Source: Coriaria nepalensis (taxonomy: Eukaryota > Streptophyta > Magnoliopsida > Cucurbitales > Coriariaceae). Taken from it: DNA of 64,000 nucleotides. The stretch is taken from positions 5,339,501-5,403,500 of the forward strand of contig CP114497.1 of NCBI GenBank assembly GCA_027186245.1. The letters are read 5' to 3'. The position numbers were made by a program, and so were the translations under genes. The notes under the pieces are model-generated. The model had not been told where the DNA came from and did not search any database. It saw only the letters and a program-made list of their open reading frames with translations. Numbering within the stretch: position 1 is the stretch's first letter; each line of letters begins with the position of its first letter. This document shows positions 38,616 to 53,281 of the stretch, piece after piece.

Positions 38616-39579
38616 TCAAGTAGAGTTAGTTGTAGGACTTGCCAAAAGTTTCCTTGGAGGGCTACCTTCGAACAGGGATGGTCTTGTTCCGGAAGCTTCC
38701 GAGACGGGCCTCCCAGTACCCCCAAGTGAAGTAGTTCTTCTAGCGCCGTGTTGTGCAAGAACCATTCGTAATGTCCAGCTTAGAACTTCTGGTGCAAAAA
38801 ACCTGTAAAGCATGAAAACTTCATATACCAGCTCGGATACTTCACATATTGATCTCCTCGGCATGCGGCTGATACAATCAGTCTTGCGTACTCCTCCACT
38901 GGACTCCCTGTCGCATGTACCTGACAAAAAACAAACTAATTGAAGTCAAGATCGAAAATTTTAATTAACAAGATTTTCGCGAAGCAGTTGAGTAAATTAT
39001 TTGTTAACTACTTCTCTTTCTTCTGTCCATTGCATCTCAGCACCTTCTTCTACCATGAACTTGCCTCCAGTTATTTCACTACTAATCCAACCGTGTGTCG
39101 CAATTGTTATGACCACGTCTTCTTTTAGTTCAAATCTCAGTGTCTCATAGAAGTTTACTAACGCTGCCTTTGCTGCCTGAATAATTGATTGTTATACAAG
39201 AATTCCAAAAGAGATTTTATAGGCATGCAGTAGTATTTTCCATGCAACGTTACTGATAATGTATGGCCTCGTAGCTTCCAGAGTATATACTCATTCTTGG
39301 CAGAGGTAACCAATTGTCAGCAGATGCATTGACAATGATTCGTCCCTTGCTTTGATGAAGATAAGGAAGAGCCACAAATGTTGGATAAACGTTCCCCCAG
39401 AAGCTTATATCCTAAGCGTCGGAAGATAAAATCAAAAAGAAAAGAAAGGAAAGGAAAGGAAACTGCAGAGTCTAATTTGATAGGTTTAATTACCATCAAA
39501 TGGGGAAAAACATATGTATCAGTGACTTCATCAAAGTAGAATGTATGCCCCAAACTTGCTGTATTTACGAGATGATCCA
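38616..39579 (-). pseudogene. 11-beta-hydroxysteroid dehydrogenase-like (HSD/steroleosin) pseudogene
   Basis: Remnant of a plant short-chain dehydrogenase of the HSD (steroleosin-like) group, NADP-dependent enzymes linked to oil bodies. Four exons are traceable: 39494-39579 (DHLVNTASLGHTFYFDEVTD), 39411-39280 (DISFWGNVYPTFVALPYL ... LPLPRMSIYS), 39176-39012 (AAKAALVNFYETLRFEL ...) and 38920-38616 (VHATGSPVEEYARLIVSAAC ... FAPEVLSWTLRM). The Y-x-x-x-K active site would be rebuilt only across the second intron. Its donor reads GG instead of GT at 39278-39279. A two-base shift near 38825 breaks the last exon. The NNAG motif reads NTAS. The N-terminal exons with TGxxxGIG were not found in the next 600 bp. 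It is therefore very likely dead. Confidence 0.85.
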
Positions 39580-39657
39580 CTGCAGATCATATAGAGATAA
39601 ACAGTCTTATTTTCATTACATATAACATTTACCACAGTAAAAGAAAACACAGCAGCT

Positions 39658-39765
39658 GTAATAGCTCAGTTGGTTAGATCGTGTGGGGTAGTTAAGGGTG
39701 AATGTGAATAATTAGGACATTTATTGTAGACGGATGTTCCAAGCCACTTATTTAACAGTTCTTTC
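39658..39765 (+). repeat. tRNA-derived SINE or tRNA-like remnant
   Basis: TAGCTCAGTTGGTTAGATCG at 39662-39681 is a very good box A / D-arm of a tRNA. A weak box B-like GTTCCAAGCC follows at about 39736. The spacing is too long and the acceptor and anticodon arms do not fold, so this is not a working tRNA gene. It may be the head of a SINE. Confidence 0.5.
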
Positions 39766-40700
39766 AGTTGAATGATTGGAAATTAAAATGAGAATTCATT
39801 CAGACTTTTAAATTATAATATTGAGATTATAGATTTCTTCCCAATTTAGAAGTGCACATAATACTTGAAAATTCGACAAACCGACCTGACTCAACATAAT
39901 AGAAATTGAGTTTTCCCCGCCCTATGTACCCAAACTATATGCCAACACTGAAACACCTGATTCGACTGTCCATTTTCAGTTTTTGATTTCAGTTCAATTG
40001 GATTTCGATTCTCTTTCGGATAACCGAGATTCTTGAATTTTGAAAACGAAATGAAACACAGCTCACTTCCCTTTCCTAATTCGCACTTCGCACTCGCAAT
40101 TCTCACTTCAATCTTCATACGGTTTCTTCAAATTTTCTCACCATTCAAGGCTTCCAGCGCCTGAGCACTTGATTTGATCTTCACTATCTCTTTCTAGAAA
40201 GAAGAGAATTATGAGCCCTAGCTTCTTCCCAGATCCAATTCCTCTACTGTAGCTCCGGTAATTTTTCTCTTTACCTTCTCAATTCTACTTCTAGTGACGA
40301 ACAACTTCAATAATCATTGATTTTGAGTTGACTTCAATAATCATACTTCAGCTTCAATCCAATTCCTATACTGTAGCTCTGTTCTTTTGCGATCTCCTTC
40401 AGATATTTGGGTTTGATTTGTTGATTATGTTTTTCCTTCAGATATTTGGGTCCAAGCTGAAATTTAGGAGGATTGGAGAAGACCCATTTCAAATCATCGA
40501 CCCATTTCAAGTAAGGAGCCTGCTAATTAAGTCTAACCATTTACTCTAATGTACCCATGATCTTGTTTGGATTGTTTAACGATTGGAAATTTAGACTATG
40601 GTGGTTATGGATTCTTATTTCATATCAACGTACAAACAATAAATTTACGTTCCCTGATTGAGCTTATTCTCATTTGCTTATGTTTCATATGCCACATTAG

Positions 40701-40754
40701 GTGGACTATGTTGGACATGTCACGGATGCAGAGACAATTTTGCATAGAGCAAAG
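40701..40754 (+). other. Candidate isolated 54-nt coding exon
   Basis: Bounded by TTAG and a GTGAAT donor, in phase 0, it encodes VDYVGHVTDAETILHRAK. The upstream 39990-40260 region looks like a 5' UTR with start-rich CT sequence, and 40440-40510 could hold another short exon. I do not recognise the protein. It may be a captured or truncated gene fragment. Confidence 0.3.
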
Positions 40755-40949
40755 GTGAATTTTGTTTGTCTTCTTGGTCTTCTAGATTCTTTAATTTTGT
40801 TTCCAGACATGATAACTAGACGAATTAATAATTAATAATGATTATTAATGAGATTTGTTATGTGATTATAGTACTTTTGATCCTCAGACTTAAGATCATC
40901 ACAGTACTAACATAGGAAATATCTTATTTTGATCTCATCTTAGGTGGCC

Positions 40950-42060
40950 TTAGCTAAAGGCTACTAAAAGAGTGTATGTTGAGTATGTGTTCAATCATGT
41001 GCAGAACTGTATAGTGATAAAAGGGATCCATCATCTCATTATCAAGAGGAAGTATCCTATGAGGGATGTGTCTTATGCAATAAGAATCTATGCAAAGTGG
41101 AATGGATGGAAAAAGTGTTCTATAGATCGATGATTTGAATTATATAAGAAATCACATGATTCATATAATCTAATCTATTGGGATTTACGAAAGACTATAC
41201 CCTAGGATAAGATCAAGACTTGTAATTGATAGAAGGATTAGTCTGATACGATAATAGTCATTACATATTTTTTGTGAGGTTTCAAGTACTTGTCACTACA
41301 TAGGTAGCTCATATACCTTGTTATCTTACTTAAAAGTTATTTTAAGATATAAATGGTTCATTCATAAAGAATGAAGAAAACTCATAAATGATTATAAGGC
41401 CCACTTACTGGCGTAATATAGAATTTATTAGATCACACACATTATTAGCGACCAAATTAAGAGAAAGTAATTCTAATCTTGGAGATTTGATCCATTCTTG
41501 GAGAACTAGATTTAAGTGCTAAATAATTAATTGATTTAATTTGTTAAATCTTAAATCACACTCATATTACTAACATATTCAAGGTGTGATTTAGATTTAA
41601 TGAAAAATTAAATAATTAATTAAAAAAATATTTATATGACTAAAATATTTATATTAAGTCAATGAGTATTTTTTAGGTAAAAAAAATGGATTAGGGCCCA
41701 AGCCTTATGTCCCTTATATAAGGAACATAAGCGATAGACCTTAGCCACTAATTCCCATAGTGCCGCCGATGCTAAAGAGAGAGAGAATGTGACAAGCTTT
41801 TTCTCTCCTGGTTTATATTTATGTCCATGTGATGATGATGAACCTAAAATAAGCCTCCTCTTAAATTTTTGCTACTTTGGATTACTAATAGAGGTTATGT
41901 TATGTTAAACAACTTCGGGATCACATAAGAAGGACCAGGTAGAAGGAAGGATTATAATTTTATTGAAATGATGATTATAAATTATATTATTATTCGAGCA
42001 CTTGCATTTAACATTTGTATTCACTTTGATATAAGATGAAGCGACAAATTATATAATATA
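40950..42060 (+). repeat. LTR-like remnant
   Basis: Contains a TGTTGAGTATGTG start-like stretch near 40977, a 'cacta cataggtag' stretch like those at 16210 and 47950, and a leader-like segment near 41740-41830. No paired copy was found in the window. Confidence 0.35.
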
Positions 42061-43033
42061 GAATATACTCGTTTTTTCTCATGCCGTGGAATGGTTTTCT
42101 TAGCAACATATCATTATTTATATCAATCTAAATGATCGTAAATTATTATATTATGACGTATATAAATTTTTATTTTAATTATTAGATTAAGACACTCAAA
42201 TCTCAAATCTAATAGTTCAAAATAATTAGATTGATATCTTAGAAATTTATGAGATCAGTCCCTTCATTCCAATTTCTCGTATTAAATATAAGAAGAGTGA
42301 AAGCATCCGATACAACTGATCGGACCTCAATTAGTTCAACTCTACATATTGATGACACTTTGAATGAAGAATGTAAGAATTAAGTTAACAATCTAAAGTA
42401 ACGGATGATGACCAAAAGACTTGAGTAAAATAGAATCCAAGAAATCATTATTAGTTGAGCTGTGCATGCCTTTATTTAATAGTTTATGTAAGAAAAGTTG
42501 AAAAACTGCCAGGTGGTTTTTTCCCCGTTCTATTCAACTACTCAACTAACCGATCGAAGCCAGCACAGCAATGCTATTCTAATTATAAAGAGCATACTTT
42601 AAGAAAAAGCAATATCCCATAATGCATCTTCTAATTAATGTCTTCTCATCCCATCTTTATTATTATTTTTTTTTTTGTACTAAAGAGAAAAGTAATAAAC
42701 AGTTAAATATGTAGTCGTTTCAGATCTACCTACTATGTCATATCTTTACCTAAAGTATTCCCTCCTGGACATCATGTCTCCAATAAATCTCTCATGATCT
42801 TCTTTACTTCAACTTCAACCTAAAGAGAGAAAAAGAAAAAGAGGAAAAAATTGATTACACCAAATCATTACATGTTCAACTTCTTCTTAGCGTCCCTCTT
42901 CTGATCCACTGCTTGATTCTGTAGCGGCATTGGCAAACCATTTAACTTGTTTTGTTCCATACCTTCACTTAGAACTCAAAATAATAAGAAAAATCGAAAC
43001 GTATTCCAAAAAGTATCTTATTTTGTTCCATAC
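42061..43033. other. Intergenic and GXM promoter region
   Basis: AT-rich, no repeat family identified. The GXM gene's promoter and 5' UTR should occupy its right part. Confidence 0.5.
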
Positions 43034-43918
43034 ATGAAGTCCAAAACTCAAATTTCTATCAACCTGAAGCTAATCCTCACCTTTTTCTTTCTCTCCGGCC
43101 TTATCCTTTTGGTAATCAGGTCAGGTCTCTCATCCCCAACTGCATCACAAACCTACTTATCTAACCCATCTGCAAATGTCATAGAAGAACCACAATCAAC
43201 AACAACAAAACCATGCCCTTCTACTCCTTTCATCCCAACCTGTACCAAAACTCCTCCTTCCCTAGCAAATGCTGTCGTCCACTACGCAACGACGAACATA
43301 ACCCCACAACAAACCCTCAAAGAAATCTCAGTGTCAATGAGAGTTCTTGAAAGAAGATCACCATGTAACTTCTTGGTTTTTGGCCTAGGCCATGACAGCC
43401 TCATGTGGACGGCTCTTAACCATGGGGGTCGCACGGTTTTCCTCGAAGAAGACAAGGCGTGGATCGAGCAAATACAGCGCGGTTTGCCTTCATTAGAAGC
43501 ATATCATGTTGTATATGATACAAAGGTTTACCTGGCAGATCAACTATTAGAGATAGGAATGAGAGAAGAATGCAAGCTGGTAGGTGACCCAAGATTTTCC
43601 AAGTGTGAACTTGCACTCAAAGGATTTCCAAGCGAGGTTTATGACATCGAATGGGATGTAATCATGGTAGATGCGCCAACGGGTTACTTTGATGGTGCAC
43701 CAGGGAGGATGAACGCAATATACACGGCAGGTTTAATGTCGAGAAACAGAGAGGAGGGGGAGACAGATGTGTTTGTTCATGATATTGATAGGGTGGTAGA
43801 GGATAAGTTCTCCAAGTCTTTTCTTTGTGAAAGTTACTTGAGGGAAGAAGAAGGGAGGATTAGGCATTTCACTATTCCAAGTCATCGGATTCGTTCTGGT
43901 AGACCCTTTTGCCCCTGA
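43034..43918 (+). CDS. GXM: Glucuronoxylan 4-O-methyltransferase (DUF579)
   Basis: Golgi enzyme that transfers a methyl group from S-adenosyl-methionine to O-4 of glucuronic acid side chains on xylan, part of secondary wall building. Intronless, 294 aa from the ATG at 43034 (MKSKTQISINL), typical for the family's 280-300. Residues 12-28 form a single membrane anchor (type II). A Ser/Thr/Pro-rich stem follows. The catalytic DUF579 domain starts near residue 75 with PSLANAVVHYATTNITP. It includes NFLVFGLGHDSLMW (about 112-125), FLEED (137-141), VDAPTGYFD (212-220) and the closing SGRPFCP. Those segments match the GXM subgroup better than IRX15. An upstream in-frame ATG at 42947 would add 29 residues. 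I prefer 43034 because family members start MR/MKxKSQ at this place. Confidence 0.95.
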   Translation: MKSKTQISINLKLILTFFFLSGLILLVIRSGLSSPTASQTYLSNPSANVIEEPQSTTTKPCPSTPFIPTCTKTPPSLANAVVHYATTNITPQQTLKEISVSMRVLERRSPCNFLVFGLGHDSLMWTALNHGGRTVFLEEDKAWIEQIQRGLPSLEAYHVVYDTKVYLADQLLEIGMREECKLVGDPRFSKCELALKGFPSEVYDIEWDVIMVDAPTGYFDGAPGRMNAIYTAGLMSRNREEGETDVFVHDIDRVVEDKFSKSFLCESYLREEEGRIRHFTIPSHRIRSGRPFCP

Positions 43919-45910
43919 AGGCTCCTCTTCTGCTATTCAGACATCACATTACGATTTTATGAAATCACACAAGGGACATCTCCTTTATAGCATTCTGTAT
44001 CATTATCATCTTTTTGCCTTATACTTACAATTTTACATTAGTATGTTTGAACGTACATGTACGTACGTCTTTATTCCCTTTCTCGATCTTGAATAATTTG
44101 TAACCACAGAAAGAATACCTTAAGAAACTACCATCGGTGAATTGGTTTCAACAGTCATTAGGGTTTTTGAAATTTTTTCAAGCTCGACCAATATAACGCT
44201 TAAAATAATTTATCACTGTTGAATAATTGAGTTCGCTTTCCATATCGATGTGCTTCTTCACAATATAGCTAACACTAATAATGTGCTTTCCATATCGATG
44301 TGCTTCTTCCCAAATTTTTATTTTATTTTATTTTTTTTCTAACACTAAAAGACAGCATCATAATATATATATATATATATATATATATTATACTTTAAAT
44401 TCAAAGAATATATAGTTTTATATAATTTATTAACTTTTAATGACATTAATCATTGATTTCAACTTTTTTTTTCTAAATAAATACCCTAATTAAAGGTTTT
44501 AATAATACTATTGAATTATTGACTTAAGTTTTTCCTAAGTAAATAACTTATCTAAAATAAATTCATGTAAAGAAGAGCACATATGGAGAAAAATACGAAA
44601 TACGAAATACGAAATACGCAAGGTGTTTGTTGTATCCGCTTGCTTTATGTATTGCAATTACACTTAAAAATTATGTGTACTGAAATTGCACTCATATGGA
44701 ATTTAGAGTATGTTCTAATTTTTGTTCCGTAATTTTTAAAAGATCGGTGCTCTCTATAATATGAAATACAAGGATGTGATTACAAAGCTAAAATTTTTAA
44801 ACAAATTCAAAATAGATAAGAAATATATATATATAACAATTAATTAAAATTAAATCTCTTATTATTAAAGTATGATCTGTGTAAATCTCCTTCAAGCTCT
44901 AAATTTTCTTCAAGCTCATCAATAATGGAGCTACATGAACAAAGTTAGAATTTCAAACAAGTTGAAATCATCAAATAATAAAGAAGAGAAATTTCATTTC
45001 GGATTCAAAATACTTGAAGAAAGCTCAATTCGTCATGGTTCTGTCAAGAAGAACACAGATCATAAGAAGGAGAGAAAGAACACTTGTAATAATATTATTA
45101 GTCGTTCTTTATTATAAATAATCTAGATTGTAATTGATACAAAAATAAAATAAAAATAAAATAAAAATAGAAACCAGTATTTTAACCTTTCATATAATCA
45201 TCATCCTCCTCTTATTGATTCTATAAACAAGAAGTTCAATTTCTTTTACTTATCACTTGAGATTTTACTCAAGTAGATGTAATAATATAACATCTAATGC
45301 GTTAAAAAAATGAAATGCTCCATGACTGATTGTTTGGACCCAAGTCACGTACGTGGAAACAAAAGGGCTTGCTGGAAAAAAAACAAAAAAAACAAATAGA
45401 CGACAATAAAATGATCCATTACTGATTGCTTGGAAACATAAGATCCCTTAATAGTCGTCCGTAATTTCATAATATCCACATTGTGTATTATCTAAACGGG
45501 AAATAATAGTCCAGGCCTGTGGGTCCGAAACATAATACTAGCACGAAGGACGTTAAGTTGAACAAATTAAATGGATTACTTAGATAAATATGTATATATT
45601 TAATGATGTTTGATTAATTGGTTGAGATAACAAGCCTTCGCACGGTGTGGATGATGAGCCATGACTAGTCTTCCAACCATCTAGCGATGGCCTTTTCTCT
45701 TCTAAAGCGTTTTTCAAGAGTATGTTTCCTCGTTGCCTTCCATCTTGGGATTTGAATCCCGCCACAACTAGTTTTAGCAGAGCTCCTACGATATCTTAAT
45801 GAATTTGAATGCCTAGGTCATATCCCTGGTAAAGGCTGAGTTGGGCTAGTTGCTCGCCAGATAATTGTAGTATTTCTGGATTACATCCCAAGATATTGGA
45901 TCACCCGCAT
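43919..45910. other. Intergenic, no gene seen
   Basis: The GXM 3' UTR, then AT-rich DNA. It includes a TA microsatellite (44363-44389), a 25-bp sequence repeated 50 bp apart (44235 and 44285), and a short stretch near 45620-45780 with a tRNA-like box (GGGATTTGAATCCCG) that does not form a tRNA. Confidence 0.5.
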
Positions 45911-45914
45911 ATTG

Positions 45915-46735
45915 AACATGGTGCCATGAAAATATATGATGAGTATTATTTTATGAAATTTTAAAAAGTAATATTTTTTTATATAATTATTTTGAATATA
46001 TTATTATTGAATAATATGTATAAATAATAAAAAAATTCTAAATTCATTTATGTGACTATAATCTTGTATTGGTACGAGAGGATTAATATTATAAATAATG
46101 AATTAAATGTTTCGTAATATATTACATTTTTTTAATTAATAATTGCTAGTACGGTCCGCTAGCATTATGAATGCAAGTAATTTAGATTCAGATCACTGAT
46201 GTAGATAGACATCTTAGTGGAAGTATTTTATATAATTTGATTATATAAGACAGAATCTGATATGAATTAATTCTTTATTAAAATACTGGTTGCCATAAAT
46301 AATTTTATTCATCAATAGATGATCATATGCAGATCAATCTAAATCCATAGTAGTCATGAACTCCTGTTTATGTCAACTAGATTATTTTTATTCATTTGTC
46401 ACGATTTATTTGTAAAATAGGCTAAAGAATTTTGTTTTAGAGATTCATTGGGATAAGTGGCTGAGAACATGATCTATAGATATGGAATCTAAACCTTCTT
46501 CATAGAATATTGTATATTAGTTCTCTTAAGGGTTAATTCTGAAACTGAATGGTTTTAAGCTCAAACTTATAATTAAGTTATAAATTGACTATTCACTAGT
46601 GGATTAATGGTACTCAGAGATAAAAAGATAATTAGAGAGGTAAAACGGTATTTTTGACCAGCTCTAATTATTAATCAAATTTTGGAGGATTGAATGCATG
46701 TAATGATAATATCAATGAACTACTAGAGATTGCTC
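45915..46735 (+). repeat. Dispersed LTR-like repeat, family R2 copy
   Basis: Closely matches 57800-58970 in the same direction, including the block 'gattcagatcactgatgtagatagacatcttagtgga' split across units and a tail 'aatgcatgtaatgataatatcaatg'. It ends where an R1-type block starts, so one has cut the other. Confidence 0.8.
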
Positions 46736-47940
46736 GGTATAAGTCAAACCACCATTTTACCCCTAAAATGGTTTTGGTCAATTTTTCATTTTTCTCCGAT
46801 GAAATTTTTAATTGAGTCACAACGAACCTTATGTGTGTGACCGATTAGGTTCTATATCATTCCGGTATGAGATTTTCATAAACACCTTTATAATTTTATT
46901 TAACTCTAAATTAAATTCGTTTAATTTAAAACAACTATTTAAATTAAATAATTAACTTAATCATCTCATGATTAAATAAATTTAAACTTCTAAGTCAACT
47001 TTGACTTCTAGCAAAGTTCAAGATTACTTAGGAGATAAGAAGTACTATCTTTTGAAAGAACTCGTTTGTGACTATCATACTTTCATCTCGCCAATATCCC
47101 AATTAGTCAAATGGCAATGTTTAATTGTTAAATCCTAATAGACAAATAATATAGATCATCATACCTTTATTGAACATCGACAATAGATTTATAGAAACTC
47201 CTTTCAAACCATATTACTTTGTGAAAATTTGTTATTCAATAAAATATATAACCATAGGAGCTTATTCCAAATATAGAAGCAATGAATTCCCTATTGACCA
47301 CTCAGAATCCTTTTTCGCACAACACTTCATACTCAACGGTTCACCAATGTTTACCCATGTCTAGGGCTAATAGGAATGATATCAAAGTATGAAGTCATGT
47401 ACTCAAGGAAATAATAGTATCTTAAGTCCGAGAATCACATGTAAAATAGTTAATAGATAATTTGCATTAACAATTGAGAATTATCTAAGTTTCACATTTA
47501 ACATCCTTAATCTCTACTAAGCACCCACACAATCATCATGGTATTCTACTAACACCACTGGCTATGAGATCGACCACCTTAATAGTTAGGTGATGAACTA
47601 CATGATTATCTACTAGATCAATTGATGTTCATTCTCGAGATCATATGACAATGAACTGTTTGTATCTTAAGAGCTTTTAGCGACTCGAGTCTCTACTAGC
47701 ATGATCTTTATCATAGTCTTTAGAGTGCATAACTCAATACTGAACTTTATCATGATATGCATATATAAAACACATAATATTAATTCCAACAAAATAAATA
47801 AACATGATACATATTAAATGACTTTCATTAATGACAATACGTAATGTTTTTCTAATATCTGTATAAAGATAGTATCATATAAAGTATTTGCCCATCAGGT
47901 CAAAACTCGACAGGCTTGATGGATATACACTTTCAATAAG
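46736..47940 (-). repeat. Dispersed LTR-like repeat, family R1 copy B
   Basis: Same ordered blocks as copies A and C. Taken with copy C, which lies 2.4 kb further right in the same orientation, it could be the 3' LTR of the element whose primer-binding site is at 49725-49737. Confidence 0.7.
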
Positions 47941-49724
47941 TTCTACACTACATCGGTAGGTGGCCCCCTCACAACAGCTTGTGAATTTTATTCAATCTAA
48001 ATATTGAATTATTTACCCTTAAAATAAATTTTAAGTTAAATAGTTAAATCCATCATTTATATGATCAACTAACTTAAACCAGTAGACTCACCTTTGCAAT
48101 TACATCTCATGTAATTCATTTATCTTACCTCTAAGCAAATATAATTCCATGTGTCCGCAATCAATTATATTTCCTTAGTTGAGCTTAACCCAAACATTCT
48201 TGTGAAATATAAAGTATTGAACATGCATGTGTCTATGTCCACACCTAGAATGAGCAATACTCAATCACACATCTTATGCAATAATAATATACATGCATAC
48301 TTACACAAATATAAGTCTTCATGTGTTCGTGGCCTTCATATATCCATGAAAATATCACATATATTATAATATTTGGAAGGTAAGTTATGAAACAATTTCA
48401 CAACAAATTTCAGCTCCCTATAATCAAGGGTAAGGATTTCATTAAATATTCTCATCATAACAAACATAGGTATATCATGCTCTATCTCACAGTTTTTAAA
48501 TATGATGTGATAACATATTTAACTAAACACACACACACACACACATATATATATCATGATGCATGTACATTTGACACATTAAATTACAAACATTGAATGC
48601 ATGAACATGTTAAAATAATTTTAATTATTCAAACATTATTTCTTATTTTATATCTTGATGCATATTCATGCAATTCAAACTAGTGAACTCTTGTTTAGTT
48701 TATTTTAATCATTCAATAACACAAGCAAATAAATCAAAATTTTATTTCCTTAACTCTTTAATGATACTTGCCAAAAACGTCAACTTTCCATATTTGAAAA
48801 GTTTACTAATCGGGTTGTTTCCAAAATGATATTTATTATTTTGGAAAGTTTCCTGTTTTAGATCTACTTCTAAACTTAAAGAAACATGCCAAAATAATTT
48901 TCATATTAAATTGCTAAAAACTATTTAAGGTAATTTTAATTTTCTAAGTTTGATAAATACAAAATATATGTAATCATGCATTATCATCAAACATATATCA
49001 TAGTTATCCAATTACAATAAAATTTTTAAAAATTAATTAAAGGATTAGATTTTAAAAAAAGTAACCAAAAAGGGAAACTAATTCAATTAGGGTTTTTCGC
49101 TATAACAATTTTCCACAACCCACATATCATTGTAGCAGCCCGCAGGAAGCCACCGTGCAGCACACACCACCAATTGGGTATCAGATCATAAACATATTCG
49201 GTGGTTTGCTTTAAAATTGTCTTATCTACCAATTCTAAAAATTTCAAAATGATCCAACAGTTGGAACTCTAGATATGACGAATTTCATGCTGCTACATAG
49301 TAGGATTCTGCATGAGTGCTATTGTAGTGATGATGCTACTTGCACCTTCTGCCGCCGGTGCATCAGGTATCTGATCACAATCCATTTGGTGGTTTACTTC
49401 AAAAAACTTTTTATCTACATATGATAAAAATTTCAAAACGATCGAACGGTTGGAACTCTAGATATGACTAATTTCATACTGATGTGCAATGAGTCCAACT
49501 CACTATACAACAACCATATACTGGTTCACCGATGCAAACGACGGTCTTTTTCCGATTCTCCACTCTAAGCAGCAGCAACGGCTATCCCAAACAACAGCCT
49601 AGTTTTCTTTTTTTTTTTTAAAATTTTCATCTCGATTAAATTCCGGCAACAAAGAACATCTAAGAACAAATGTCAATACATCAATTATCATAAAATAAAT
49701 ATACTTTCGAGTATGACCTAGGCT
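47941..49724 (-). mobile_element. Short internal region between two R1 LTR-like copies
   Basis: Lies between the primer-binding site at 49725-49737 and repeat copy B. About 1.8 kb without gag or pol. Positions 49160-49300 and 49370-49510 are related to each other and form an imperfect direct repeat about 200 bp apart. This suggests a non-autonomous LTR element, read on the minus strand. Confidence 0.5.
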
Positions 49725-52275
<2,551 letters not shown>

Positions 52276-53281
52276 AATTCTAGAATATTCCCTAATGTGA
52301 TTGGGAGACCGGATAATAACTTACCAATGCCGACAAGGGATAAATTCTGCCTGTGGTTATGTAAAGGTATTGCATATATTTACATGAATGCTACTTATTT
52401 GTAACATGTTCGCACATTGTTATAGAAATCCGTATCATGTCGTACCGTGCCGACCTACGTGCCCACATAATTAGGTACAATATAACTCCACACCTGTGCC
52501 GTGCGTGTTCGTGCCAGCCCGACCTATTATACTACCTCTAGTTGTACCATGCTTGCTTCATGTGAAATCCACTTTTGGTCAAAGTATAGAAGAGTTTTTG
52601 TATCATAATTATATATTTCTTATTACAGCATCCACATACTCAATACGTCGTTACTACGAAAGTGAAGGGGAAGCTTTTGTCATTACAATTACATAGATCG
52701 AAACTCTACAACATAATTCATACGGTTAGATTAAGTACAATTAAGTGCATCATTGTTTTTCCCATCACTTAACCAACACATAACACATTATACATGTAAG
52801 TGCAATAACAAAAAATATCAAAGAAAAGAAAAAAACATCAACTTGAGCTTGTAGATAACGAGCTCCAGCTCCATCCGATCTTGAATATTATCTGTGCTCT
52901 TAATTCACCTGTACTGGTACTTCTATTTTCTTTACCATAAGGATCATAATCACCATCGGTCCATTTGAAAAATCGCACCTGTTACCCTGCTGACAAGCAA
53001 TAATTTTATATTAAACTTAAAAAACCTAACATCCCAATTTGACCTTTTGAACCATGCGGGGTTAGAACTTTGAAGTGTCCTCCTTGGTCCGAAATTTACA
53101 CTGTGCTTTGCCTAGGATTCCAGATTTTATCTTGGCTCCTGCTACTCACGACCTCTTTTTTATTTTTTTAACTTTTGTTTTCTTTTTCAGTTTTGGAATT
53201 TCCATAAAGCTACTAGTAAGTTCTAACCTTTCTTTCGCTCCTCTCTCTCTGCCTCTTCACTTCCCATCGCTCTTTGCTTTC
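52276..53281. other. Intergenic and patellin promoter/5' UTR
   Basis: No gene seen at 52276-53050. A CT-rich leader precedes the patellin start codon (53220-53281). The frame is open upstream to 53075, but that stretch is hydrophobic and not patellin-like. Confidence 0.5.

Noticed and set aside
38563..38635. Repeated 'aaccttcaagtagagttagtt' as a regulatory element
   Set aside because: A simple short duplication next to a dead gene; no sign of function.
39658..39735. A working tRNA gene
   Set aside because: Good D-arm but no matching acceptor stem, anticodon arm or properly spaced T-arm.
45620..45780. SINE or tRNA suggested by GGGATTTGAATCCCG
   Set aside because: The box A-like stretch is about 100 bp away, too far, and no fold was found; the 61-residue minus-strand frame resembles no family I know.
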